DNA of 33,482 nt, taken from the NCBI GenBank assembly GCA_947085765.1, contig CAMTXZ010000024.1, positions 1 through 33,482 of the forward strand, given 5' to 3'. Origin of the DNA: JAKFXL01 sp947085765 (GTDB lineage Bacteria > Pseudomonadota > Gammaproteobacteria > Tenderiales > Tenderiaceae). The position numbers and the translations under genes are program-made. The notes beneath the pieces are model-generated. The model did not search any database and was not told where the DNA came from. It saw only the letters and a program-made list of their open reading frames with translations. This document shows, piece by piece, positions 8,814 through 18,926 of the stretch. The number at the start of each line of letters is the position of its first letter. Within the stretch, counting starts at the first letter, position 1.

Positions 8814-9086
8814 GTGACACAAGAACACCAGGACAGCGTGATCGATTTTCCCTGCGACTTCGCCATCAAAGCGATGGGATTGGCAGTAGACAACTTTGAT
8901 GCACTGGTTGTCGCCATCGTCCGCCAGCACGTACCCAACCTGGGCGAGGCGGCGGTCAGCTGCAAACCCAGCGCCGCAGGCAAATATCTCTCGGTCACCA
9001 TCAGTTTCGAGGCCGAGAGCCGTGCCCAGCTCGACAATATCTACCTCGCCCTGAGCGCCGAAAAACGTGTTTTGATGGCCCTCTAG
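8814..9086 (+). CDS. ybeD: YbeD/DUF493 family protein
   Basis: Small cytoplasmic protein of 90 aa with a ferredoxin-like, ACT-related fold in the E. coli homologue; a regulatory role in lipoate or D-Ala metabolism has been suggested from its gene neighbourhood but is not established. Family features are the opening IDFPCDFAIKAMG and the block GKYLSVTISFEAESRAQLDNIYLALSAEKRVLMAL, which matches the usual YbeD C-terminus. It lies between dat and lipB, two bases before the lipB ATG, the classical dacA-ybeD-lipB arrangement. The GTG start at 8814 follows GAGGTGGC with suitable spacing. Confidence 0.92.
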   Translation: MTQEHQDSVIDFPCDFAIKAMGLAVDNFDALVVAIVRQHVPNLGEAAVSCKPSAAGKYLSVTISFEAESRAQLDNIYLALSAEKRVLMAL

Positions 9087-9088
9087 CC

Positions 9089-9736
9089 ATGGCCGAACCC
9101 ACCCTGCTGATCCGCCAGTTCGGGCTGCGCGACTACGAACCGGTGTGGCGCGAGATGCAGCGCTTCACCGATCTGCGCGATCAGGAGACTGGCGATGAAC
9201 TCTGGCTGGTGCAACACCCGCCCGTCTTCACCCTCGGCCTCAACGGCAAGCCGGAGCATCTGCTCGCCCCCGGCGTAATCCCGGTGGTGGCCATCGATCG
9301 TGGCGGCCAGGTGACCTACCACGGCCCCGGCCAGCAGCTGGTCTATCTGCTGCTCGACCTGAAGCGCAACAGACTCGGCATCCGCGCCGTGGTGGAGAAG
9401 ATCGAACAGGCCATCATCCGCCTGCTGGCCGATTACGCCATTGCCGCCCGCAGTCGCCGCGACGCCCCCGGGGTTTATGTGGGGGACAGCAAGATCGCCG
9501 CCCTCGGCCTGCGGGTGCGGCGCGGCTGCTGCTACCACGGCCTGGCGCTCAACATAAATATGGATCTCGAACCCTTCACCCGCATCAACCCCTGCGGCTA
9601 CCCCGGCATGGTGGTAACACAGCTCTCTGACCTGATTGATCAGAACAGCGGCCCGGCGGATGCCACTCACATTGCACCAGCGCTGTGCCGCTATCTGGCA
9701 GAAGAGCTCGGCTACACAGGAACAGTACAGCCATGA
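9089..9736 (+). CDS. lipB: Octanoyl-[ACP]:protein N-octanoyltransferase LipB
   Basis: Transfers octanoate from acyl carrier protein to lipoyl domains of 2-oxoacid dehydrogenases and the glycine cleavage H protein, the first step of lipoate synthesis. The product is 215 aa. Motifs seen are RGGQVTYHGPGQQLVYLLLDL (about 71-91), the catalytic Lys135 in GDSKIAALGLRVRRG and the nucleophile Cys169 in INPCGYPGM. The reaction product is the substrate of LipA, whose gene overlaps the lipB stop by four bases. Confidence 0.97.
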   Translation: MAEPTLLIRQFGLRDYEPVWREMQRFTDLRDQETGDELWLVQHPPVFTLGLNGKPEHLLAPGVIPVVAIDRGGQVTYHGPGQQLVYLLLDLKRNRLGIRAVVEKIEQAIIRLLADYAIAARSRRDAPGVYVGDSKIAALGLRVRRGCCYHGLALNINMDLEPFTRINPCGYPGMVVTQLSDLIDQNSGPADATHIAPALCRYLAEELGYTGTVQP

Positions 9737-10701
9737 CAGACAAAACACTGGAACAGCAACGGATTGCCGCCTTTGCCCCGCTCAAAGGCGCATCTAAAAC
9801 CGCGCGCATACCTATCAAGGTGGTGCCCAAGGCGGAGCCACTGAAAAAGCCGAGCTGGATCAGGGCCAAAATGCCCAGCGGTGGGGCGGTAGCCCGCCTC
9901 AAAGGCATCCTGCGGGAACAGAAACTCCACACCGTCTGTGAAGAGGCGCAGTGCCCCAACCTCGGTGAATGTTTCAGCCACGGCACCGCCACCTTCATGA
10001 TCATGGGCGGCATCTGCACCCGCCGCTGCCCCTTCTGCGACGTCGCCCACGGCAAACCGCTGGCGCTGGATACGGAGGAGCCACAACACCTGGCCGAGAC
10101 GATCCGCGCCATGCAGCTTAAATATGTGGTGATCACCTCGGTCGATCGTGACGACCTGCGTGACGGCGGCGCCGGCCACTTCGGCACCTGCATCGAAGCG
10201 GTGCGCACACTCTCGCCCGCCACCAAGATTGAAGTGCTGGTACCCGACTTCCGCGGCCGTATGGATATCGCCCTGGAAACCCTGCGGCCGTCACCGCCGG
10301 ATGTCTTTAACCACAACCTGGAGACGATCCCGCGCCTCTACAAACAGGCCCGCCCCGGCGCCGACTACCAGTGGTCACTGACACTATTGCAACGCTTCAA
10401 GGCAGCACACCCTCACATCCCGACAAAATCAGGGCTGATGCTGGGGCTGGGCGAAACCGATGAGGAGATTCTGGCGGTGATGCGTGATCTGCGCGCCCAT
10501 GATGTCAACATGCTGACCCTGGGGCAGTACCTGCAACCGAGCCTGCACCACCTGCCGGTGGAGCGGTATGTCACACCCGCAGCGTTTGATGAGTTGGCCG
10601 TCAGGGCCAGGGAGATGGGCTTTGACAACGTTGCCAGCGGCCCGATGGTGCGCTCCTCCTACCACGCCGATCTGCAGGCGGCAGGCGAGTCCGTTTCATA
10701 A
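9733..10701 (+). CDS. lipA: Lipoyl synthase LipA (radical SAM)
   Basis: Inserts two sulfur atoms into the octanoyl chain made by LipB. From the ATG at 9733 (ATGA overlap with lipB) the product is 322 aa; an earlier in-frame ATG at 9685 is inside lipB and is not favoured. The auxiliary 4Fe-4S cluster cysteines are Cys69, Cys74 and Cys80 (CEEAQCPNLGEC), the radical SAM cluster cysteines are Cys95, Cys99 and Cys102 (CTRRCPFC), and the C-terminal RSSYHAD (307-313) holds the serine ligand of the auxiliary cluster. SGLMLGLGETDEE is also diagnostic. Last gene of the + strand block. Confidence 0.97.
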   Translation: MTDKTLEQQRIAAFAPLKGASKTARIPIKVVPKAEPLKKPSWIRAKMPSGGAVARLKGILREQKLHTVCEEAQCPNLGECFSHGTATFMIMGGICTRRCPFCDVAHGKPLALDTEEPQHLAETIRAMQLKYVVITSVDRDDLRDGGAGHFGTCIEAVRTLSPATKIEVLVPDFRGRMDIALETLRPSPPDVFNHNLETIPRLYKQARPGADYQWSLTLLQRFKAAHPHIPTKSGLMLGLGETDEEILAVMRDLRAHDVNMLTLGQYLQPSLHHLPVERYVTPAAFDELAVRAREMGFDNVASGPMVRSSYHADLQAAGESVS

Positions 10702-10717
10702 ATTCAGCAGGCTCCAG

Positions 10718-10752
10718 AAACAACAAACCCCGTCACTCACAGAGGGACGGGG
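10718..10752 (-). terminator. Rho-independent terminator of the bc1 operon and its small ORF
   Basis: Read on the - strand, GCCCCGTC and GACGGGG form a seven-base-pair GC-rich stem (10746-10752 with 10728-10734) with an 11-base loop, followed directly by the T-rich tail TTTGTTGTTT (10727-10718). On the + strand the stem is followed by CTCACCC, so it is oriented for - strand transcripts. It lies 37 bases beyond the stop of the small ORF at 10789. Confidence 0.75.
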
Positions 10753-10788
10753 CTCACCCTTCAAATACTGACATTGTTTATCTCACTG

Positions 10789-10914
10789 TTAGAGGTGTTT
10801 TTTATGAAAACCACCATGCATGGCAGTACTCTCATCCTGCATTGTGGCGCCAACAGCCACAATTACAGGCACTAGACAGGCTGCTAGAATCACCCAAAAG
10901 CTTGTAATTTCCAT
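10789..10914 (-). CDS. Small single-TM protein downstream of petC, possible bc1-associated subunit
   Basis: A 41-aa reading frame not recognised as any named family. It begins MEITSFWVILAACLV, continues with PVIVAVGATMQ, so residues about 5-24 form one TM helix, and ends in a His/Lys-rich tail (MHGGFHKKHL). The start is supported by AAGGAG at 10927-10922, seven bases before the ATG, the best ribosome binding site in the window. It is on the same strand as petABC, 129 bases beyond petC, and is followed by a clean terminator in the same direction. Size and topology resemble the small accessory subunits of respiratory complexes (CydX, CcoQ), but this is an analogy, not homology. It may instead have its own promoter, since a palindrome lies just upstream. 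Confidence 0.7.
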   Translation of the reverse strand: MEITSFWVILAACLVPVIVAVGATMQDESTAMHGGFHKKHL

Positions 10915-10941
10915 GATGCATCTCCTTGTACTTTGATCAGA

Positions 10942-10956
10942 TACGGGAATCCCGTA
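10942..10956. promoter_or_regulatory. 15-bp perfect palindrome before the small ORF
   Basis: TACGGGA-A-TCCCGTA is a perfect inverted repeat with one central base, placed 28 to 42 bases upstream of the small membrane ORF start. On the - strand it follows a TTGAAA hexamer (10967-10962) and is followed by TATCTG, a weak and short-spaced promoter pair that would put the palindrome between the two boxes. It could be an operator or just a hairpin in the petC-ORF spacer. Confidence 0.4.
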
Positions 10957-11043
10957 CCTTTCAAGTTAGACAACAAAATGGGCAATTGTTGTGATGGAGT
11001 TCACAGAAAGAGCAAGCACCAAGCGCTCCCCCGACAACCGCTT

Positions 11044-11703
11044 TTAGCGCACGTCTCTCCAGGTGCGTCGCTTGAGCAGATAGAGCAGGGTTGTCAGCAG
11101 TACCAGATAGGCGATCACATAGACCCCCAACTCGCGGCGTTCATCGGCATTTGGATCTGCCGCCCACATCAAAAAGGCCACCGTATCCCGCGTCTGCGCC
11201 TCAATCTGGACACGTTCAGCAGAGCCTTGCGTTGCAAAGCTATACCCCAACATGTCCGGCATCTTGACACCCGGGAAGAGGTGATTGTCGATATTCCCCT
11301 CGGCATCGGTGTAGTAGCTGGTCAGCAGGGTATAGACGTATTGCGGTCCCTTTTTTCTGGCAACCGTCATCAGTGAGAGATCTGGCGGCTCCTTGCCATA
11401 GGACTCCTTGCGTACCGCCAGTGGGGTCAGACTGAGCATCTGATCCTCCAACTTCTGATCGGTCAGCAGCAACTGAATCTTCTGTTTGTCCATGCCGATG
11501 TCGGCCAGATCGCCAAACTTCACATATTTGAGGCTGTGGCACATCAGGCAGACACCAACCACTGTCTCCGCACCACGCTGGCGAGCGGCCTGGCTCTGAT
11601 CAAACTCAACCTCTTTGAGCTGACCGCTGCTGGCCAGGGCGATGTTGCTGAGACCCGCCAACAGAGCAGCCGTCACCAATCCCACTAACAGACGCGCCCT
11701 CAT
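11044..11703 (-). CDS. petC: Cytochrome c1 subunit of the bc1 complex
   Basis: Periplasmic haem c subunit that takes electrons from the Rieske protein and passes them to soluble cytochromes. The 219-aa protein has a signal peptide (about 1-25, cleaved near NIALASSG), one haem attachment site CLMCH at Cys52-His56 and the conserved stretch GVKMPDMLG, whose methionines are candidates for the sixth iron ligand. A C-terminal membrane anchor (ELGVYVIAYLVLLTTLLYLL) is followed by RRTWRDVR. The start overlaps the petB stop (ATGA). Compact but normal for a gammaproteobacterial c1. Gene names petC or fbcC are both in use. Confidence 0.95.
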   Translation of the reverse strand: MRARLLVGLVTAALLAGLSNIALASSGQLKEVEFDQSQAARQRGAETVVGVCLMCHSLKYVKFGDLADIGMDKQKIQLLLTDQKLEDQMLSLTPLAVRKESYGKEPPDLSLMTVARKKGPQYVYTLLTSYYTDAEGNIDNHLFPGVKMPDMLGYSFATQGSAERVQIEAQTRDTVAFLMWAADPNADERRELGVYVIAYLVLLTTLLYLLKRRTWRDVR

Positions 11704-12998
11704 TTTCGCCCCTTGGAGTCTCTGCGCTGCCGCGCCACCGGCGTCACTGTCGGTGGGCGCGCCTGGTAGTGCTCGCGCCGCAGCAGCTCCTCCTGCTCCT
11801 CACGAATCAGACGCTCTGCCTGACGTGGCAACCCCTCTTCACGGGAATGGCGCCCTTCACGGCTGGAGACAATCGGCAATAGCAGAAACATACCGAAATA
11901 GATGAAGGTAGCGATCTGGCCGATCACCACAAACACCCCTTCGGGCGGCTTGGCGCCGATATACCCCAGCACCAATACATCAACAAAAAAGAGATAGACC
12001 AACACGCGGTAACCGGGGCGATAGAGCGCGCCACCCGGTACCGTGGAACGGTCCAGCCACGGCAGCGCGGCAAAGATCAGAATCGACATAGACATGGCGA
12101 TAACGCCGCCCAAGGCGTCCGGAATCGAGCGCAAAATGGTGTAAAAGGGCAAAAAGTACCACTCCGGCACAATGTGCGCCGGGGTCTGCATCGGATCGGC
12201 GGCGATGTTGTTATTTGGCTCGATGAGCAGTTCCGGCCCAAAAAAGACAAAGCCACAGAAGACAATCAGGAACACCCCCACGCCAAACAGATCCTTAATC
12301 GTAAAGTAAGGGTGAAAAGGAATATTGTCTCTATCATTCAAAGTAATGCCAGAGGGGTTGCTGCTCTTAACCCAGTGCAACGCGACCAGGTGAATGACTA
12401 CCCCGCCGATAATAATGAAGGGAAAGAGGTAGTGCAGGGCAAAGAAGCGCGTCAGGGTAGCGTCACCGACCACAAAATCACCGCGCAGCCAGCGCACAAT
12501 ATCTTCCCCATAGAAAGGGGTCGTACCAAACAGTGAGGTGATCACCTGGGCGCCCCAGTAGGAGGTCTGCCCCCACGGCAGCAGATAGCCCATAAACGCC
12601 GTCGCCATCAACAATACCAGCAAGCCCAACCCGGTCCACCACAGCAGCTCGCGGGGGCGACGGTAGGAGCCGTAGTAGAGGGTGCGGGCGATGTGAATAA
12701 AGATCACGGCAAAGAAAGCTGTGGCACCGGTCGAGTGCAGGTAACGGATCAACCAGCCGTAGTTCACGTCACGCATGATGTGCTGAATGGAGTCAAAGGC
12801 CAGCTGGGCATCGGGCTTGTAGTGCATCGCCAGAAAGATGCCACTGACCAGCTGCAACGCCAGGATGAACACGGCCAGAAAACCAAAACTCCACCAGTAA
12901 TTAAGGTTTTTTGGCACCGGATATTCAGTCAACTCATGTTTGACCAGCTCCGTGAGTGGAAAACGCTCATCGACCCAGCCAATCGCTTTTTTAATCAT
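11700..12998 (-). CDS. petB: Cytochrome b of the bc1 complex
   Basis: Membrane subunit carrying both b haems and the quinol oxidation and reduction sites. The 432-aa product has eight expected TM helices. Haem ligands are the pairs His88/His102 and His189/His203, each 14 residues apart as usual for bc1 complexes. The Qo-site PEWY motif is at 278-281 (IVPEWYFLPFYTILRSIP), and GYLLPWGQTSYWGAQVITSLF is the conserved cd-helix region. The C-terminus carries an extra charged tail (REEQEELLRREHYQARPP) of about 40 residues. It starts eight bases after the petA stop. Confidence 0.97.
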   Translation of the reverse strand: MIKKAIGWVDERFPLTELVKHELTEYPVPKNLNYWWSFGFLAVFILALQLVSGIFLAMHYKPDAQLAFDSIQHIMRDVNYGWLIRYLHSTGATAFFAVIFIHIARTLYYGSYRRPRELLWWTGLGLLVLLMATAFMGYLLPWGQTSYWGAQVITSLFGTTPFYGEDIVRWLRGDFVVGDATLTRFFALHYLFPFIIIGGVVIHLVALHWVKSSNPSGITLNDRDNIPFHPYFTIKDLFGVGVFLIVFCGFVFFGPELLIEPNNNIAADPMQTPAHIVPEWYFLPFYTILRSIPDALGGVIAMSMSILIFAALPWLDRSTVPGGALYRPGYRVLVYLFFVDVLVLGYIGAKPPEGVFVVIGQIATFIYFGMFLLLPIVSSREGRHSREEGLPRQAERLIREEQEELLRREHYQARPPTVTPVARQRRDSKGRK

Positions 12999-13006
12999 GA
13001 CGCCGC

Positions 13007-13516
13007 CTATGCCTTGCCGATGATGATTTTGCTCTCACTGACAAACTCATAGTGAGGCACAATCAGATTTTTAGGGGCCGGTCCGCGCACCACACGGCCG
13101 CTGTTGTCATACATACTGCCATGACAAGGGCAGCTCCAGCCGGCACTGGTACGGTTTGGAACACAGCCCAAATGGGTGCAGATCCCCACCACCACCAGCC
13201 ATTGCGGCTGCTGCACACGCTCTTTGTCCTGTTGCGGATCGATCGAACTCACCTTGGCCTCCATAGCAGCAATCTGCTCATCGGTGCGGTGAACGACAAA
13301 TACCGGCTTACCCTGCCACTCCACCGTATGGCTTTTACCCGGCGGAATGGATGCCAAATCAGCCGTGGAGGTTGACGTAGCCTTAATGTCTTTACTCGGA
13401 TTCATGCTGCTGATAAATGGCCAGCAGGCGCCCGCCACCCCCACAGCCCCCACAGCCGCCGTCGCCAAGCCCAGAAAGTCGCGACGATTGGGGTCCAACT
13501 CTTTATCACTGGTCAT
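13007..13516 (-). CDS. petA: Rieske iron-sulfur subunit of the bc1 complex
   Basis: Carries the high-potential 2Fe-2S cluster that moves between cytochrome b and cytochrome c1. The 169-aa protein starts with an uncleaved twin-arginine signal/anchor (RRDFLG at 11-16, TM through about 35). Cluster ligands are Cys113 and His115 in CTHLGC and Cys129 and His132 in CPCHGS, and Cys118 and Cys131 can form the stabilising disulfide. VVRGPAPKNLIVP is the expected Pro loop. First gene of the - strand operon petABC; GAGG lies about seven bases before the ATG. Confidence 0.97.
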   Translation of the reverse strand: MTSDKELDPNRRDFLGLATAAVGAVGVAGACWPFISSMNPSKDIKATSTSTADLASIPPGKSHTVEWQGKPVFVVHRTDEQIAAMEAKVSSIDPQQDKERVQQPQWLVVVGICTHLGCVPNRTSAGWSCPCHGSMYDNSGRVVRGPAPKNLIVPHYEFVSESKIIIGKA

Positions 13517-13962
13517 CTCACAGCCTCAACTTAATCTTGTAAAAACAGCGCACAACAGACGAATTTTTTTATTTTAAATTTTATCTTCGCCACTAAACCA
13601 TGTTGGCTGTGCACTTTTTATGGAGAGCAATCCTACGGCACCGACAGATGCTGGTCCAGAAAAACAGACTACCCGCGGCCCGACTCACTCTATGAAAAGA
13701 TCATGGCATTACTGTTACCGCCACCCCTCTCCCAAGCCCCCCTTTGCCAGCCATTACTCACCATTGATCGCAGCGCCAACCCTTTTATCTGCGGGCCAAA
13801 ACCGAGCCGAACCGAGCCAACCTCACCCGCGTCATTACGGCCTGCTGAACCGGCGCTAAAAGATAAAAATGGCTCCATCCGGCACTATTTTTTTATGTGA
13901 CCTACGTCACAGTTTCAAGACTTGTGCCTCAATCCCGCCCGCCGCCATTCGATAGCTCCTAG
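13517..13962. other. Divergent intergenic region between petA and the protease
   Basis: 446 bases without a convincing gene. The petA side (13550-13620) is AT-rich with long A and T runs and probably holds the petABC promoter, though I cannot fix its boxes. The middle part is open in frames at 13620-13859 and 13703-13900, but the translations are low-complexity and begin without a ribosome binding site. The protease side contains a CRP-type palindrome at 13896-13911. Confidence 0.5.
13896..13911. promoter_or_regulatory. CRP/Vfr-type binding site upstream of the protease
   Basis: TGTGA-CCTACG-TCACA matches the CRP consensus half-sites TGTGA-N6-TCACA at all ten fixed positions, and the flanks TTA and GTT are AT-rich as expected. 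It is centred about 60 bases before the GTG start of the secreted protease, which fits an activator position. The divergent petA start is about 380 bases away, so the protease is the likelier target. Binding is inferred from sequence only. Confidence 0.65.
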
Positions 13963-16227
13963 GTGAAACAGATACAACCACTCTTCGGAACAGCACAGCG
14001 GCAACGTAGGTTCTCACTTACCCTGTTGATTTGTGTTTTGTTCAGCAGCCTCAGTGCTCAGGCCAATGCTGGCGATAGCGGCTTCACCGCGCTCAAACAC
14101 CTCAACACGCCCGGACGTCAAGCGCCCCAGGCGGGAGTGCAACGCAGCCTCGGCCCAGATCACAGCACCATCATCGAGATGCAACAGGGCAGCTTCCGCC
14201 TCGACCCGGCGTTTATGCCGCAGCTCGACGCCGCACAGGGTTACATATTGTTGCAACTCAACGGACCACTCAATGACGACTGGCAAAACCAGCTTGAAGC
14301 GCTACAGGTAAACCTGCTGGAGTATATCCCAAACAATACCTGGAGCAGCCGAGTCAACCGTGACCAACTCCAGGCGATTCACGCCCTGCCATTTGTCCAC
14401 GCCCTCGGCCAGCTCTACCCGGGCGACAAACTGCCCGCCAGCCTGCTGGCCAATGAGCTGTCACCCCATGCACAGAGGGGAGATCAGATAAACCTCGACG
14501 TCTCATTTCAACCGGACCAGACCCTCACCCAGGTATTGGCAGCGCTGCAAAATATCGATGCCCGCGTCGCACAGCGCGAGTTCAGCAGCGGCCAGCAGCT
14601 GCACGTCACTCTGCCACTCACCCGCCTGCTCGATCTTGCCAAACTTGAAGCCGTGCGCTGGATCGAGGAGCCCGCCTCCCCAATCATGCAGAACAACGTC
14701 AACTCCGCCAACCTCATTCGCGTCAGCGCCCTGCAACAGCAGCTACCCGATCTGCTTGGCACTGGTGTGATGATCGGTGGTTGGGAGGGGGGTACACCGC
14801 AGATCGACCACCCCGATCTGGCGGGCCGCATCACCATCGTCCAAGGCAGCGCCAACTCCGACCACGCCACCCATGTCACCGGCACTCTCATTGGCAGCGG
14901 CAAAAACAATAGCCAGGCCCGCGGCATGGCGCCTGCGGCCCAATATATCGGTTACGACTTTATGGGTGATATTCCCGCCGAACTGGCCCAGGCGATGGTC
15001 AGTTATGGGGTCCGCCTCAGCAACCACTCCTGGGGCTACATGGTGGGCTGGACCGAGGATTACTACGGCAGCGGCTGGACCTGGTTTGGCAACCCAAAAG
15101 AGGAACAAGACAGCAACTTTGGCCGTTACTCCAGCCTGACCCAGCAGTGGGATAACTTTGTTATCCGCTACGACGGTATCGTCGTTAAATCGGTTGGCAA
15201 CAACCGCAACGACTACGGCGCCGCCGCTGGTGCAGCCCACCACCACCTAGGCGATTCGATCACACTTCATTACGACAACCACAAAATCGACAGTGGCTAC
15301 GACTCGCTGGAGATCGTTGCCAGCGCCAAAAACATCATCGCCGTCGGCGCCGTCGATGACAACGGCGGCATGGCCAGCTTCAGCGGCTGGGGTCCCACCG
15401 ACGACGGCCGCATCAAACCTGACCTGGTCGCCAACGGCACCGGCGTACTCTCCACCTTCGCCCGCAGCAACTACGGCGTCATGAGTGGCACCTCCATGTC
15501 CACCCCGGCGATCACCGGCGCCCTGGCCCTGCTGACCGAACTCTATAGCCGCTACTTTCCCGACAACCTCGGCGCCGCCACCGCCAAGGCCCTGCTGATC
15601 CATACCGCCACCGACCTTGGCGCCCGCGGCCCTGACTACCAGTACGGCTGGGGGCTGGTCAACGCCAGCGCCGCCGCCAGCCTGATCCGTGACGACCAAG
15701 GCAGCGGCCAGTATCTGCGCCGGGCATCACTCAACAGTGGCGGCGAACTGACTCTACCCATCACCGTCAATGAAGCCAGCCCCGAACTGCGGGCCACCAT
15801 CGTCTGGACCGACCCGGCTGGCTCCCCCGCCGCCGCCTCCGCCCTGGTCAATGACCTTGATCTGGAGCTGATCGCCCCCGACGGCACTGTTCACTACCCC
15901 TTTACCCTCGGTGGATTGGCCGATCCCGCTGCTGCTGCCCGCCAGGACCGCGCCAACCATATCGACAATGTTGAGCAGGTACTGGTGAACAGACCCCAGC
16001 CTGGCCAGTGGCAGTTACGGATCCGCGGTTACCGTATTCACGGCAACCAGAACTTCACGCTGGTCAGCACCAGCAGCATCATCTCCACCAGCAAAGTGGT
16101 GGCCACCACCACCAGCGCCACCCCCATTTCTGATAGCAGTGTGGGCAAAAGTGGCGGCGGCGGCAGCCTTGGGTTCTTCACCCTGATGCTGTTGGCAGCA
16201 TACCCTCTGGCCCGCCGTAGCCACTAA
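13963..16227 (+). CDS. Secreted subtilisin-like (S8) serine protease with GlyGly-CTERM-like tail
   Basis: A 754-aa exported protease. Residues about 16-36 form a signal peptide (SLTLLICVLFSSLSAQANA). A roughly 220-residue N-terminal propeptide-like region precedes the S8 domain (about 265-580). Visible catalytic elements are His304 in HATHVTGTLIG, oxyanion Asn in KSVGNN and Ser511 in GTSMSTPA. At the usual Asp position, eight residues before HPDL, the sequence is GGWEGG, giving Glu275. A beta-sandwich pro-protein-convertase-like domain follows (about 600-700, ATIVWTDPAGSP, LVNDLDLELIAPDG). The end is SGGGGSLGF, a hydrophobic helix and ARRSH, as in GlyGly-CTERM sorting tails. The start is GTG at 13963, with a weak binding site. 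Substrate unknown. Confidence 0.88.
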   Translation: MKQIQPLFGTAQRQRRFSLTLLICVLFSSLSAQANAGDSGFTALKHLNTPGRQAPQAGVQRSLGPDHSTIIEMQQGSFRLDPAFMPQLDAAQGYILLQLNGPLNDDWQNQLEALQVNLLEYIPNNTWSSRVNRDQLQAIHALPFVHALGQLYPGDKLPASLLANELSPHAQRGDQINLDVSFQPDQTLTQVLAALQNIDARVAQREFSSGQQLHVTLPLTRLLDLAKLEAVRWIEEPASPIMQNNVNSANLIRVSALQQQLPDLLGTGVMIGGWEGGTPQIDHPDLAGRITIVQGSANSDHATHVTGTLIGSGKNNSQARGMAPAAQYIGYDFMGDIPAELAQAMVSYGVRLSNHSWGYMVGWTEDYYGSGWTWFGNPKEEQDSNFGRYSSLTQQWDNFVIRYDGIVVKSVGNNRNDYGAAAGAAHHHLGDSITLHYDNHKIDSGYDSLEIVASAKNIIAVGAVDDNGGMASFSGWGPTDDGRIKPDLVANGTGVLSTFARSNYGVMSGTSMSTPAITGALALLTELYSRYFPDNLGAATAKALLIHTATDLGARGPDYQYGWGLVNASAAASLIRDDQGSGQYLRRASLNSGGELTLPITVNEASPELRATIVWTDPAGSPAAASALVNDLDLELIAPDGTVHYPFTLGGLADPAAAARQDRANHIDNVEQVLVNRPQPGQWQLRIRGYRIHGNQNFTLVSTSSIISTSKVVATTTSATPISDSSVGKSGGGGSLGFFTLMLLAAYPLARRSH

Positions 16228-16367
16228 CAACTGGATCTGCCAGCCCCTATCCAACCGGGGCACTGCCCAAATCTCCCCGCCTCGCCTATCTTCCGTATAA
16301 TGGCAGCCCATTGCGCCGGAACGCCCGGCAGTTCATGTCGACCCCAGCAGTAAAAAAGGACACCCGC

Positions 16368-18695
<2,328 letters not shown>

Positions 18696-18926
18696 TACAT
18701 CCATCTACTTGCATGCACTCATGCCGTTCGATGACAAAGTGCAGCATGTGGGTGGTGGAACGGAAACAACAGCACCCACCTCATTCGCCCCCAGCCAAAA
18801 CATCTATGTCAATACGCAACATCGTGATCCCAAAAAATATAGCCAAGAAATATTTTAGCTCTGTATTTTGCATTCACAGCGGGTATAAACTCGATCACAC
18901 ACTGACCCAGATAGGAGAGCAATTTA

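Noticed and set aside
10804..10875. 23-codon frame on the + strand behind AGAGG
   Set aside because: It is antisense to the better supported - strand ORF, codes no recognisable feature, and the terminator here points to - strand transcription.
10933..11376. 147-codon + strand frame
   Set aside because: Shadow of petC and its spacer; no binding site and no family features.
13620..13900. Open frames between petA and the protease
   Set aside because: Low-complexity Pro/Ser/Arg-rich translations without binding sites; treated as intergenic.
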